A stretch of 64,000 nucleotides of DNA, taken from assembly GCA_031277795.1 (NCBI GenBank), contig JAITLQ010000008.1, forward strand, positions 78,826 through 142,825, read 5' to 3'. Below are positions 27,478-35,792 of this stretch, in pieces. The position numbers were made by a program, and so were the translations under genes. Position 1 is the first letter of the stretch, and every line of letters starts with the position of its first letter. Below the pieces are notes generated by a model. It made no database searches, was not told the origin of the DNA, and was given only the letters and a program-made list of their open reading frames with translations. Origin of the DNA: Arthrobacter sp. (GTDB lineage: Bacteria > Actinomycetota > Actinomycetes > Actinomycetales > Micrococcaceae).

Positions 27478-29154
27478 ATGTCGAACCCTCGGGCGCACGA
27501 ACGCGCCTCCCTGCCCCCGTCCACCCCAGTCACGGCGCCCACCGGCCCGCCGGCCACGGCCCCTTCGCCCTCCGCCTCCTCGGCGGGTTCCCGGCGGCCC
27601 CGCCCGTGGCTCAAGCCGTTCGTGATGCGCCTGCACTTCTACGCCGGTGTCTTCGTGGCGCCCTTCATTTTGGTGGCGGCGCTCACGGGCGCCGCCTACG
27701 CGATCACCCCGCAGCTGGAAAAGATCGTCTACGCCCAGGAGCTCACGAGCTCCGGGGCGGCGGGAGACTCGCAACGACCCCTGGCCGAACAGATCGCGTC
27801 CGCCCAGGCCTATACGGGCGGGGGCGTGGTTCAGGCCGTGCGCCCGGCCCCCGACGCCGGCCAGACCACGCGGGTGCTCTACCCGGAGCCGAGCGACCAC
27901 GACGGCGGGCTGCGCACCGTCTTCGTGGATCCCACCACGGCGCAGATTCGCGGAGAGTTCACGAGCTACACGAGCCTGGGGGAGTCGCCCATGCGGCATT
28001 GGCTCGAGGGTTTCCACTCCTCGTTGCACCTCGGAGAGGCCGGTCGGAAGTACAGCGAGCTGGCGGCCTCGTGGCTCGGCATCATCGCCGCCGCCGGACT
28101 GTTCCTCTGGGCCTGGACGTGGCGCAAGACGCGCAAGGCCCGGCGCGCGCAGCTGCTGACGCCGGCGCTGGGCCGCGGCCCGCGCCGCCTGCACCTGTCC
28201 CTCGGCGTGTGGGCCTTGGCCGGCATGCTTTTCCTCTCGGCCACCGGTGTCACATGGTCGCAGTGGGCCGGGGCCAACGTGGGCCAGCTGCGCGCGGCCT
28301 GGGGCTGGACCTCCCCGACGCTGGACGCCTCCCTCGGCGGCGAGGGAGCCGCGGAGGACGAACACGCCGCGCATCACGGCGCAGCGGTCGTCGCTGACGG
28401 AGGCAACCTCTGGAGCGATCCCGCGGCCTTCACGCAGGTGCTCGCCCTCGCCAGAATGAACGGCATCACCTCCGAGCAGGTGGAGATTGCACCGCCGAGC
28501 AGCGCGGAGCGGGCTTGGGTGGTCAAGGAAACCCGCGCCCAGTTCCCCACGGCCGCGAATCAGGTGGCGATCGACCGGGCCAACGGCACGGCGACGGATC
28601 GCGTCGAGTTTGCGAGCCAGCCCCTCGCGGCGCAGCTGACCACGTGGGGGATCGCCCTGCACATGGGCGACCTGTTCGGGGTCTGGAACCAGGCGGCGCT
28701 CCTTGCGCTCGCGCTGGCGATCGTGGTGGTGGTGCTCGCCGGCTATCGGATGTGGTTCAAGCGCCGGCCGGCCGGGCTGCGCTCGGGGTTTGCGGCACCA
28801 ACCTTCCGGCCGCGCGACGTGCCGTGGTGGGGCTGGGCCGCCTTCGGTGGCGCGGGCCTCGCGCTTGGCCTGTTCCTGCCGGCCGTGGGGCTGAGCCTGG
28901 CGGCCTTTGTGGTGCTCGACGCCGCGGTGCTGGCTTGGCGGGGGCGGCGCCCCCACCGGGGCGGCGGCTCGGTCAAGCGGACATCGGGCGGGGCGCACAC
29001 GAGCCCCGGCGTGGCCTCGGATGATCCGGACGTGGCGAGCGGCGGCGTTCAGGAACGCACGAGCGTGAGCGCCTCGCCGGCCTCGGCGGGCAACGCCAGC
29101 ACGCCGTCGAGCGAATCCAGGACCACGTCGGCGTCCAACTTGGCCGCCGAGTAG
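27478..29154 (+). CDS. PepSY-associated TM-helix membrane protein, 558 aa
   Basis: A four-helix PepSY-TM protein of the type fused to or associated with iron/copper reductases. After a 45-residue polar N-terminus the first helix is HFYAGVFVAPFILVAALTGAAYA. Two PepSY-like extracytoplasmic segments follow: residues 80-180, and a second around 330-400 with TSEQVEIAPP and AAQLTTWGIALHMGDLFG. Further helices are SWLGIIAAAGLFLWAWTW and QAALLALALAIVVVVLAGY. The loop EDEHAAHHG resembles a metal site. The ATG at 27478 has AAGGA 6 bases upstream. Its last 106 bases overlap the convergent HAD gene, so the C-terminal 35 residues are low-complexity and may be poorly conserved. Confidence 0.85.
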   Translation: MSNPRAHERASLPPSTPVTAPTGPPATAPSPSASSAGSRRPRPWLKPFVMRLHFYAGVFVAPFILVAALTGAAYAITPQLEKIVYAQELTSSGAAGDSQRPLAEQIASAQAYTGGGVVQAVRPAPDAGQTTRVLYPEPSDHDGGLRTVFVDPTTAQIRGEFTSYTSLGESPMRHWLEGFHSSLHLGEAGRKYSELAASWLGIIAAAGLFLWAWTWRKTRKARRAQLLTPALGRGPRRLHLSLGVWALAGMLFLSATGVTWSQWAGANVGQLRAAWGWTSPTLDASLGGEGAAEDEHAAHHGAAVVADGGNLWSDPAAFTQVLALARMNGITSEQVEIAPPSSAERAWVVKETRAQFPTAANQVAIDRANGTATDRVEFASQPLAAQLTTWGIALHMGDLFGVWNQAALLALALAIVVVVLAGYRMWFKRRPAGLRSGFAAPTFRPRDVPWWGWAAFGGAGLALGLFLPAVGLSLAAFVVLDAAVLAWRGRRPHRGGGSVKRTSGGAHTSPGVASDDPDVASGGVQERTSVSASPASAGNASTPSSESRTTSASNLAAE

Positions 29155-29717
29155 GTCCCGGTCAGCCCGAGGGTCCTCGCCCCGGCCGCCCGGCCGGCGG
29201 CGAGGCCCGCCGGCGCGTCCTCGACGACCAGCACGCGCGAGGGATCCACCCCGAGCCGCTGGGCGCCGAGCAGGTATCCCTCCGGGGAAGGCTTGCCCAC
29301 CGAGACCATGTCGGCGGTGACCATGAGCGGCGGGGCGTCCCAGCCCACCGCCCCGAGACGGACCGCCGCCAACGCGTTGGTGCAGCTCGTGACGATCGTG
29401 AAGCGCCCGGCGGGCAGGGAGGCGAGGAGCTCGGCGGCGCCCGGGAGCCGGATCACGCCATCGGTGTCGCTCTCCTCAAGGAAGTTGATCCGGGCGAAGG
29501 CTTCGTCGAAGCGGTCCGGGTCCAGGTCGCCGCTGTCGATCACCCCCTGGATGACCTGCCGCGCCGGCACCCCGTGGTCGTGGAAGTCGGTGCGGCCGAT
29601 GCCCAGCTCGACGCCCCAGCGGGCCCAGGCCTTGCTCGTGACCGCGGTGGAGTCGATGAGCGTGCCGTCGAGGTCGAAGAGGATCGCGTCAAGGTCGCTG
29701 AAGAGCGTGGTGGGCAT
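29049..29717 (-). CDS. HAD-family sugar-phosphate-type phosphatase, 222 aa
   Basis: A haloacid dehalogenase-like hydrolase of subfamily IA. Motif I is FDLDGTLID (nucleophile Asp15, acid Asp17), motif II is VTSCTNA, motif III lysine is in VGKPSPEGY and motif IV is VEDAPAG. The alpha-helical cap lies between residues 25 and 95. It is of the type acting on small phosphate esters such as sugar phosphates or phosphoglycolate. The ATG at 29717 begins one residue set before motif I. Its 3' end overlaps that of the PepSY gene by 106 bases in convergent orientation. Confidence 0.9.
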   Translation of the reverse strand: MPTTLFSDLDAILFDLDGTLIDSTAVTSKAWARWGVELGIGRTDFHDHGVPARQVIQGVIDSGDLDPDRFDEAFARINFLEESDTDGVIRLPGAAELLASLPAGRFTIVTSCTNALAAVRLGAVGWDAPPLMVTADMVSVGKPSPEGYLLGAQRLGVDPSRVLVVEDAPAGLAAGRAAGARTLGLTGTYSAAKLDADVVLDSLDGVLALPAEAGEALTLVRS

Positions 29718-29891
29718 GCCCCCAGCCTAGCCGGGGGCTCGGGCCTATATGCCCGCGTGTCATCGTTAGTCAAGCTGTTTGAGCGAAGCAGTCATCTGAG
29801 AGATCTTTGTAGGACGTTTAACGCGATTTCGCGCCGAAAACTGGCAGGATGTGACGGTGTCAGCATGAGTCATCACTCCCAGGAGACCTCC

Positions 29892-31103
29892 GTGCGCCCT
29901 CGTCTTGTCGCCCCCCTCGCGCGCCGATGGGGCGCGCTCCTCACGGCCCTTACTTTGGTGCTGGGTGTCGGGCTCGCTGGCCCAGGAGTCGGGATGGCCG
30001 CGGCCTCCCCCGGCACGGCCGCCGCGGCCCTGAACCCGATGGCTACCACCCACAAGCTCGACGCCGCTGTGGCCGGGCAAGGGGTGGCGGCGATCCAGCT
30101 GTTCGAGAAGCGCCTCAACGAGCTGCGCAAGAAGAAGGGCCTCAAGCCGCTTCGTTTCAATCTGTACGCCACGCAGGACGCCTACAACTGGTCGAAGACC
30201 ATGGCGGCGACCAATATCTTCCGCCACACGACCAGTGCGGCTGAGCGGCCGAGCATGAAGCGCTTCAGCGGCAGCTGGGCGGTGTGGGGCGAGAACATCG
30301 CGGCGCGTTCCGACGTTGATGTGAGCGGGATCTTCGATCAGTGGGTGGCGTCGCCGGGGCACCTGGCCAACATGCTCGCGAGCGACTACGACAGCTACGG
30401 CGTGGGCTTCTACACGACGCGGAGCGCCGACAAGGGCACGTGGGCCATGTACGCGACCACGGTGTTCTACAAGACCAAGCCGGGCAAGAGCCTCGCCGGC
30501 AGCTACAGCGGCGTGAACGCCTACGTGGCCGCGCAGCCGCTGGCCGCGTCGCCGGCGGCCTCGAAGAAGGTGACCGGCGGATCCGTGAAGGTCTCCGGCA
30601 CCGCGAAGGTGGGGTCCACGCTGAAGGCGTCGCTGAAGTCCTTTAGCACCCCGTCGGTCAAGGTCTCCTACCGCTGGTACCGCAGTGGCAAGGCGATCTC
30701 CGGCGCCACGCGCAGCACCTACAAGCTCGTCGCCGCGGACAAGGGGAAGAAGCTCTCGGTCAAGGTCACGGGCGCGCGCACCGGCTACGCCTCGCGGACC
30801 GTTTCCTCCGGCTCAACCGCGGCGGTCAAGGCCGGCACGCTCGGCGCGAAGGCCGTCAAGATTTCCGGCGCCGCGCGCGTGGGCAAGACGCTCAAGGCGA
30901 GCTCGGCGAGCTGGGCCCCTGGCGGCGTGAAGGTGACCTACCGCTGGTACCGCAGCGGGTCCTCGGCGGCGATCGCGAGCGGCGGAACGTACAAGCTCAA
31001 GGCGGCGGACCGCGGACGGACCGTGCGCGTGAAGGCGAGCGGCAGCAAGGCCGGCTACACCGGCAAGGCCACCACATCGAAGGCGACGGGGCGGGTGCGC
31101 TGA
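29892..31103 (+). CDS. Secreted CAP/SCP-domain protein with two C-terminal beta repeats, 403 aa
   Basis: A secreted protein. A signal peptide (ARRWGALLTALTLVLGVGLA ... AAASPGTAAA) is followed by a CAP (SCP/PR1) domain at about residues 50-200, with RLNELRKKKGLKPL, WGENIAARSDVDVSGIFDQW and SPGHLANMLASDY. Two roughly 75-residue repeats follow, each with the core SYRWYRSG/TYRWYRSG and TYKL-A-D-G. This repeat type is common at the C-termini of actinobacterial exported proteins and may bind cell wall or carbohydrate. I prefer GTG 29892, which has AGGAG 6 bases upstream; an ATG at 29865 would add nine residues to the signal peptide. Confidence 0.85.
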   Translation: MRPRLVAPLARRWGALLTALTLVLGVGLAGPGVGMAAASPGTAAAALNPMATTHKLDAAVAGQGVAAIQLFEKRLNELRKKKGLKPLRFNLYATQDAYNWSKTMAATNIFRHTTSAAERPSMKRFSGSWAVWGENIAARSDVDVSGIFDQWVASPGHLANMLASDYDSYGVGFYTTRSADKGTWAMYATTVFYKTKPGKSLAGSYSGVNAYVAAQPLAASPAASKKVTGGSVKVSGTAKVGSTLKASLKSFSTPSVKVSYRWYRSGKAISGATRSTYKLVAADKGKKLSVKVTGARTGYASRTVSSGSTAAVKAGTLGAKAVKISGAARVGKTLKASSASWAPGGVKVTYRWYRSGSSAAIASGGTYKLKAADRGRTVRVKASGSKAGYTGKATTSKATGRVR

Positions 31104-31122
31104 CGCACAGGAGGCAAGAGGT

Positions 31123-31168
31123 ACGACGGCGTTCGGGCGGCTTGGGCCGCCCCAACGCCGTCGTCTTT
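31123..31168 (+). terminator. Terminator of the CAP-domain gene
   Basis: ACGACGGCGTT...GGGCGGC pairs with GGCCGCCC...AACGCCGTCGT, followed by CTTTCC. It is a long, nearly perfect stem 19 bases after the stop codon. Confidence 0.75.
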
Positions 31169-31230
31169 CCGGCCGGAGGGGCGGCCGGGGGCTTGGATGC
31201 TGAGACGCGGCCTGTGGGTTTGATCACTGG

Positions 31231-31423
31231 TTGTTGATGCGTCAACAAACGTCCTACAACCTGCTCACGGTGTGAGGTTGGCGGGTTGGTGCGGAAGTGG
31301 GTTCCGGGCGTCGGGATGGCGCGCGATGGGTGCCGTCGGAGTGTGGCGTGAGCCACGTTGAATTTCGCGTGAACACCACTGATCCTCAGTAGGAACTACC
31401 CGTACCGGAGAGTCACTACTGAG
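31231..31423. promoter_or_regulatory. Two inverted repeats upstream of the Thr/Pro-rich surface protein
   Basis: TTGTTGA-TGCG-TCAACAA (31231-31248) is a compact palindrome. CTCAGTAG (31385-31392) and CTACTGAG (31416-31423) are perfect inverted 8-mers. Both lie in the 365-base gap before the surface protein gene, in DNA less GC-rich than its surroundings, as for promoters. No regulator is assigned. Confidence 0.35.
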
Positions 31424-31468
31424 AATGTTGAGTGGATGCGTCAGTAGCGACCCACGCCCCCCAAGAGG

Positions 31469-32947
31469 ATGTGCATTTCGTTGTTGACCCGACGTTGGCT
31501 TGGCGCCATCGCCGCCCTCGGCACTGCCCTGGCCGTTTCGATCGTCGGCCTCGCCGGCGCGCAAAGCGCCCAGGCCGCCACCCATACCTTGACCGCCACG
31601 TGGCATGTGAACGGAAAGGACTGCTCCACCAACTTCCCCACGCAGGTGACGGTGGTGCCGTTCGGTGACGTCTCCACCCGCTTCGACATGGGCAACGGCG
31701 CCGCTGGCACCGTGACGTACACCTGGACCGCCGAAGCGAACGCCGGTGACCTCGTGCGCATCACGTGGCAGGACGCGGACGTGTCCTGGAAGCTGAAGTG
31801 CCGACTGGTGACGGACAACGGCGCGGCCAACCTCGCCGTGGACGGTGTAACGGTTGGTCGTTTCGTGAACCAGGTGGCTCCCGGTGGTGCGAACGGCATG
31901 ATGTCCGGCGATGCCCGCATTGCTGCTCCGACCACGACGGCCCCGACCACGACGGCCCCGACCACGACGGTGCCGACGACCACCGTTCCGACGACCACGG
32001 TGCCCACGACCACCGAGTCGACGGATCCCACGGAAAGCACCGAGCCGACGTATACGACTTCAACGACCACGACCACGACCACGACCACGACGACGCCGAC
32101 TACCACGGTGCCGACGACCAGCGAGCCGACCGGCAACACCGAGACGTCCGAGCCGACTGCTTCGCCCGAGCCCACGGACTCGACTGAGCCGACGGATAGT
32201 ACGGAACCGACCGAGACTGCTGAGCCGACCAACTCGACTGAGCCGACCGAGCCCACGGACAGCACGGAACCGACCAACCCGACCGGCAGCACCGAGGCGC
32301 CCGAGCCGACTGACTCCACCGAGCCGACGGATACGACGACGCCGACCACCACGGTGCCCACGACCAGCGAGCCGACCGGCAACACCGAGACCACCGAGCC
32401 GACTGACTCGACGGATCCCACGGACAGCACCGAACCGACGGACAGCACGGAGCCGACGGACAGCACGGAACCGACCGACACCACCGAGCCGACCGACTCG
32501 ACGGACCCGGCGCCCTCCACGTCGGTGACCATCGACCCCACCCCGTCCAGCTCCGCCACCGGCGTGGTGAGCCCGACGCGCACCACCGCCAGCGAGACGG
32601 CCTCCGGCGAGGTGGGCACGCCGACCTCCGTGACGTCTGGCGCGGGCGATGACGACAACGGTGGGAACTCGCCCGCTGCGAGCGACGACACGACGATCGA
32701 CGGCGTGTCCGTCAGCCGCGGCCCGAACGGCACCGTGGGTGTCGCCCTGCCGACGCGCGAGGTGGCTCCCGATGACGAAGAGCAGCAGTCCGTTGCGGCG
32801 GGCGGCACGTCCCAGGCCCAGGCGAAGGATGGCGAGCTCGCCAACACCGGCGTGAACAACTTGGTGGGCGTCGTGGCCGGCCTCGGGGCCGCGTCCGTTC
32901 TCGGCGGTTTCGTGCTCGTCTCGATCGTTCGCCGCCGCCGGGCCTGA
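31469..32947 (+). CDS. Cell-wall-anchored Thr/Pro/Glu/Ser-rich repeat protein, 492 aa
   Basis: A surface protein with an N-terminal signal peptide (LTRRWLGAIAALGTALAVSI ... SAQA). A folded domain of about 110 residues with two cysteines follows (VNGKDCSTNF, WKLKCRLV). Then come about 200 residues of simple repeats: PTTTVPTTT-type first, then EPTDSTEPTDS-type. The C-terminus has LANTG at residue 457, a hydrophobic helix and RRRRA. LAxTG is the signal used by class E sortases of high-GC actinobacteria. The repeats would form an extended, possibly glycosylated stalk. The start is uncertain: ATG 31469 has AAGAGG immediately adjacent, and a TTG at 31481 has better spacing. Confidence 0.85.
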   Translation: MCISLLTRRWLGAIAALGTALAVSIVGLAGAQSAQAATHTLTATWHVNGKDCSTNFPTQVTVVPFGDVSTRFDMGNGAAGTVTYTWTAEANAGDLVRITWQDADVSWKLKCRLVTDNGAANLAVDGVTVGRFVNQVAPGGANGMMSGDARIAAPTTTAPTTTAPTTTVPTTTVPTTTVPTTTESTDPTESTEPTYTTSTTTTTTTTTTTPTTTVPTTSEPTGNTETSEPTASPEPTDSTEPTDSTEPTETAEPTNSTEPTEPTDSTEPTNPTGSTEAPEPTDSTEPTDTTTPTTTVPTTSEPTGNTETTEPTDSTDPTDSTEPTDSTEPTDSTEPTDTTEPTDSTDPAPSTSVTIDPTPSSSATGVVSPTRTTASETASGEVGTPTSVTSGAGDDDNGGNSPAASDDTTIDGVSVSRGPNGTVGVALPTREVAPDDEEQQSVAAGGTSQAQAKDGELANTGVNNLVGVVAGLGAASVLGGFVLVSIVRRRRA

Positions 32948-33004
32948 GCCGAAGGGGCGCCGGGCGCCGGCTCATCGAGGAGTGGGCACGGTGCTGCGGC
33001 CGGA

Positions 33005-33907
33005 CTACTTCCACATCTCGGCGATGCGCTCATCCAGGCTGCGGAAGGAGGTGTTGGCGTTTTCCACCGGGAAGCGCCAGCCGCCCACGCCGTCCTGCCA
33101 GGTGTGCTGCAGGGTGCCGGAGGTGGAGGGGAGGTCGAAGATGAGCTCCCCGCCGCTGATCCAGCCGGGCTTGGCGGTGGCACCCCACGTTTCGTCGTCG
33201 CCCTTGAGGCATTTCTTGGCCGCCTCGGTGGCGAGGGTGCCGAGCCAGGGCTTGCCGTCGGCGTCGAGGTAGCCCCAGGTCTTCTCGGTGACGTCGAGGG
33301 TGGGGCCGGTCGTCTTGTCGGCCTTGGAGTTGCCGAGGAAGTAGAAGACGCGGACGAAGTGGCCGTTCTCCGGCGGAAGTGCGTCCGGGTTGGTGCACGT
33401 GAAGTCGACGTCCATGCGCTCGAAGGCGTAGGCGGCGTAGGTCGTTCGCTCCGGGGTCAGGACGCCGGCGACGAAGGGAACCCTGGAGTCGATGTAGTGG
33501 TTCTTGTCGTCGGTGAGGAGGGAACCGTAGGCCCGTGCCTTCGTGGTGGGGGCGGGTGTGGCGCTTGAGCTGTTCGGCACCGGGGTGGTGGCCGGCGTGG
33601 TCGGCGCGGGCTCCGTGGTGGGCTCCGGGGCCGGAACTGGGTTCGGGGCCGGGGTGACCACGGTGGGGGACGGCGGCGGCGCGCAGTTCACGTCGACGGC
33701 GGGTTGGGGTGAGGCCTGGGTCGAGGCCTGAGGCGACGGGTCGAGCGCGCCGTCGATGTCGCCGCAGGGGATCCCCTGGGACGAGCGTGCGCTCGAGGTG
33801 CCCTCGGTCCCGTCGAAGCCCGGGGCGCTGCTGGCGGAACATGCGGCTACGGTGCCGGTCAGTGCGGCGACGGCGATGGCCGCGGCGAGGCGGTGGGTGC
33901 TCTTCAT
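33005..33907 (-). CDS. Putative lipoprotein with Pro/Thr-rich linker, 300 aa
   Basis: The signal peptide ends in a lipobox (VAAC, Cys23). A 100-residue Ser/Pro/Thr-rich linker follows, then a C-terminal domain of about 170 residues (from SLLTDDKNHYIDSRVPFVAG) with strands YAFERMDVDFTCTNPDALPP and FVRVFYFLGNSKADK. I do not recognise the domain. The three cysteines after the lipobox Cys are in CGDID, FTCTN and KKCLKG. It converges on the surface protein gene and could share a cell-envelope role, but nothing proves it. Confidence 0.75.
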   Translation of the reverse strand: MKSTHRLAAAIAVAALTGTVAACSASSAPGFDGTEGTSSARSSQGIPCGDIDGALDPSPQASTQASPQPAVDVNCAPPPSPTVVTPAPNPVPAPEPTTEPAPTTPATTPVPNSSSATPAPTTKARAYGSLLTDDKNHYIDSRVPFVAGVLTPERTTYAAYAFERMDVDFTCTNPDALPPENGHFVRVFYFLGNSKADKTTGPTLDVTEKTWGYLDADGKPWLGTLATEAAKKCLKGDDETWGATAKPGWISGGELIFDLPSTSGTLQHTWQDGVGGWRFPVENANTSFRSLDERIAEMWK

Positions 33908-34083
33908 GCGTACTTCCCCCTGGAGCGCGTGAATGCTGCTTCGCGGCCCCGGGGCGTCCCGGGGCCGCTGACGGCCATTTCACCATGAATTGGGGCAATT
34001 CGGCGAACTATTGCTGACGCCGTTGCATAAGCCGATGCCAGAGCGGGGGAAGGGTCCCCTTGGGGTGGGCGCAGTGCGAGGCA

Positions 34084-34119
34084 CCGGGTGGGTCCGTCTC
34101 CTTCAGCGGACCCACCCGG
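34084..34119 (-). terminator. Terminator hairpin of the amino acid import/RidA operon
   Basis: A perfect 13-bp stem (34084-34096 with 34107-34119) with a 10-base loop, 14 bases beyond the ridA stop codon on the minus strand. There is no T tract. Confidence 0.6.
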
Positions 34120-34133
34120 CGGGCCAAGCGCAG

Positions 34134-34511
34134 CTAGGGTCTGCGAGGGCTGCGCTGGGCGATGGCCTCCACCTCGAATCGGAAGGGCGGGATGAGCCCG
34201 ACCACCACTGTGGTCCGGGCTGGGGGAGCATCGGGGAACACCTCGGCCCAGACGCGGTTGAGCGTGTCGAAGTCTTCGGCGTCCGTGAGGTAGTTGCGCG
34301 CAAACACCACGTCGGAGAGGGCAAGACCCTCGGCCTCGAGCTGAGCGGCCAGGTTGGCGAAGGCCGCCCGCATCTGCTCCTCCACACCCGGCCCCACCGG
34401 CCGCCAGGAGGCGTCGGCGCCCACCTGACCAGAGACCCACAGCTGCGAATCCGACCACCGGCGCAAGGCAGCCGGCGGCGGCACGAACAGCGCGTCGTCG
34501 TGCATCTTCAC
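34134..34511 (-). CDS. ridA: RidA/YjgF-family imine deaminase, 125 aa
   Basis: A small trimeric enzyme that hydrolyses reactive enamine/imine intermediates to ketoacids plus ammonia. The sequence has the family pattern: SQLWVSGQVGADAS, EQMRAAFANLAAQLEAEGL, LTDAEDFDTLNRVWAEVFPD, and a C-terminal PPARTTVVVG with the substrate-binding arginine, then FEVEAIA. The ATG at 34511 overlaps the stop of the upstream FAD dehydrogenase gene by 4 bases. The pairing is logical: the dehydrogenase makes an imino acid that RidA hydrolyses. Confidence 0.92.
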   Translation of the reverse strand: MKMHDDALFVPPPAALRRWSDSQLWVSGQVGADASWRPVGPGVEEQMRAAFANLAAQLEAEGLALSDVVFARNYLTDAEDFDTLNRVWAEVFPDAPPARTTVVVGLIPPFRFEVEAIAQRSPRRP

Positions 34512-35752
34512 ACCCTGCCCGCCAACTGGAACGGCAAGGCGTGCTCCGGAATGGAGCGGTCCATGACCATGGAACGCATGGCCCTGGCCGTGGCCGGGGC
34601 CAGTGTGACGCCGAGCATGCCGTGACCCGCGGCCACGAACAGGCCCTCGTGATCGGGAACCGGGCCGATGAACGGCAGGGAATCCGGTGTGGCTGGGCGC
34701 AGGCCGCCGCGGCCCTTGGTCACGGTGGCGGCGTCGGGGATCCAGTCGCCCAGGTACGGCTTGGTCTGTTCCAGGAGCTGATCGAGCCGGCGCTGGGGCA
34801 CCGGGCCCTCTCCTCCGGGCAGCTCGAAGACGCCGGCGATGCGGACACCGCGCTCAAACGGCGAGAGGCCCAGCTTGGATTCCATCAGGTAGAACGCGTG
34901 CTTGGGTGGAGTGCCGCGGCCCGTGAGCTCCACGGAGTAGCCGCGCGCGCCGATGATCGGCAACGAGACGCCAACGGAGGAGAGAACCTTGTTGGTCGCA
35001 GCGCCGAGAGCAACGATGACCTGATCCGCGCTCAGCTCGCCGGAGGGAGTGGAGATGACCCACCCATGGCCGTTCTTGCGCATCGCCTGGACCGGGCGGT
35101 TCTGGTGGACCGCCACACCCATGTCGGTGACGCGGGCCAGGAGCCCCTGGATCAGGCCGTCCGGATCCACGAAGCGGTCGAGCGTGGTTCGGGCGGCCTC
35201 GGCGACGTGGGCGCCGGCCGCCGGATCGAGGGCGTGGGCCTCGGCGGGGCTCAGGTAATCGATGCCGCCGGTGAAGCCGAGGGGGACCAACTCGTCGAAG
35301 AGTTGGCGGAACCAGCCGAGGCCTCCGGGCTGCAGCGCCAGGGCGAGGATGCCGGCGCGACGCATCTCGAATTGCACGCCGTCGTCCTCGAGCTCGTCGA
35401 AGAGGTCCATGGTTTGCCGATTGAGGCCGAGGAGCGCCTTCACCCCGCGCTCGTAGACCTTGGGGCGCGCGGCCCGGCTGAAGTTCCAGAGCCACTTCAT
35501 CCACTGGGTGTCCGGCTGTGGGCGGAAGACGAGGGCCCCGTCGCGGTCGAACATGTGGCGGATGCCTTGGCCCACGATGCCGGGCGAGGCCAGCGGGGTG
35601 GAGAGGGAGGGGGTGACCCAGCCGGCGTTCACGGCGGAGGCGGAATCGCCGACCGTGCCGGCCTCCAGCACCTCCACGTCGGCACCGGCCGAGCGGAGGT
35701 CCCAGGCGATGTTCAGGCCGATGACGCCCGCGCCGATGATGGCGATTTTCAT
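34508..35752 (-). CDS. FAD-dependent D-amino acid dehydrogenase (DadA-like), 414 aa
   Basis: A DAO-superfamily flavoenzyme with N-terminal MKIAIIGAGVIGLNIAWDLR and a C-terminal GHGMLGVTLAPATARAM, which resembles DadA-type D-amino acid dehydrogenases. It would oxidise D-amino acids, or another amine such as proline or an opine, to imino acids. The GGLRPATPDSLPFIGPVPDH segment is the family's substrate/FAD block. The ATG at 35752 is the first codon, with the Rossmann motif immediately after. It sits between an amino acid ABC importer and RidA, so the operon imports an amino acid and deaminates it. Confidence 0.9.
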   Translation of the reverse strand: MKIAIIGAGVIGLNIAWDLRSAGADVEVLEAGTVGDSASAVNAGWVTPSLSTPLASPGIVGQGIRHMFDRDGALVFRPQPDTQWMKWLWNFSRAARPKVYERGVKALLGLNRQTMDLFDELEDDGVQFEMRRAGILALALQPGGLGWFRQLFDELVPLGFTGGIDYLSPAEAHALDPAAGAHVAEAARTTLDRFVDPDGLIQGLLARVTDMGVAVHQNRPVQAMRKNGHGWVISTPSGELSADQVIVALGAATNKVLSSVGVSLPIIGARGYSVELTGRGTPPKHAFYLMESKLGLSPFERGVRIAGVFELPGGEGPVPQRRLDQLLEQTKPYLGDWIPDAATVTKGRGGLRPATPDSLPFIGPVPDHEGLFVAAGHGMLGVTLAPATARAMRSMVMDRSIPEHALPFQLAGRV

Positions 35753-35792
35753 GCTTTACAAATCCTTTGCTGCGAGGGGGAAGGTCGAGGGA

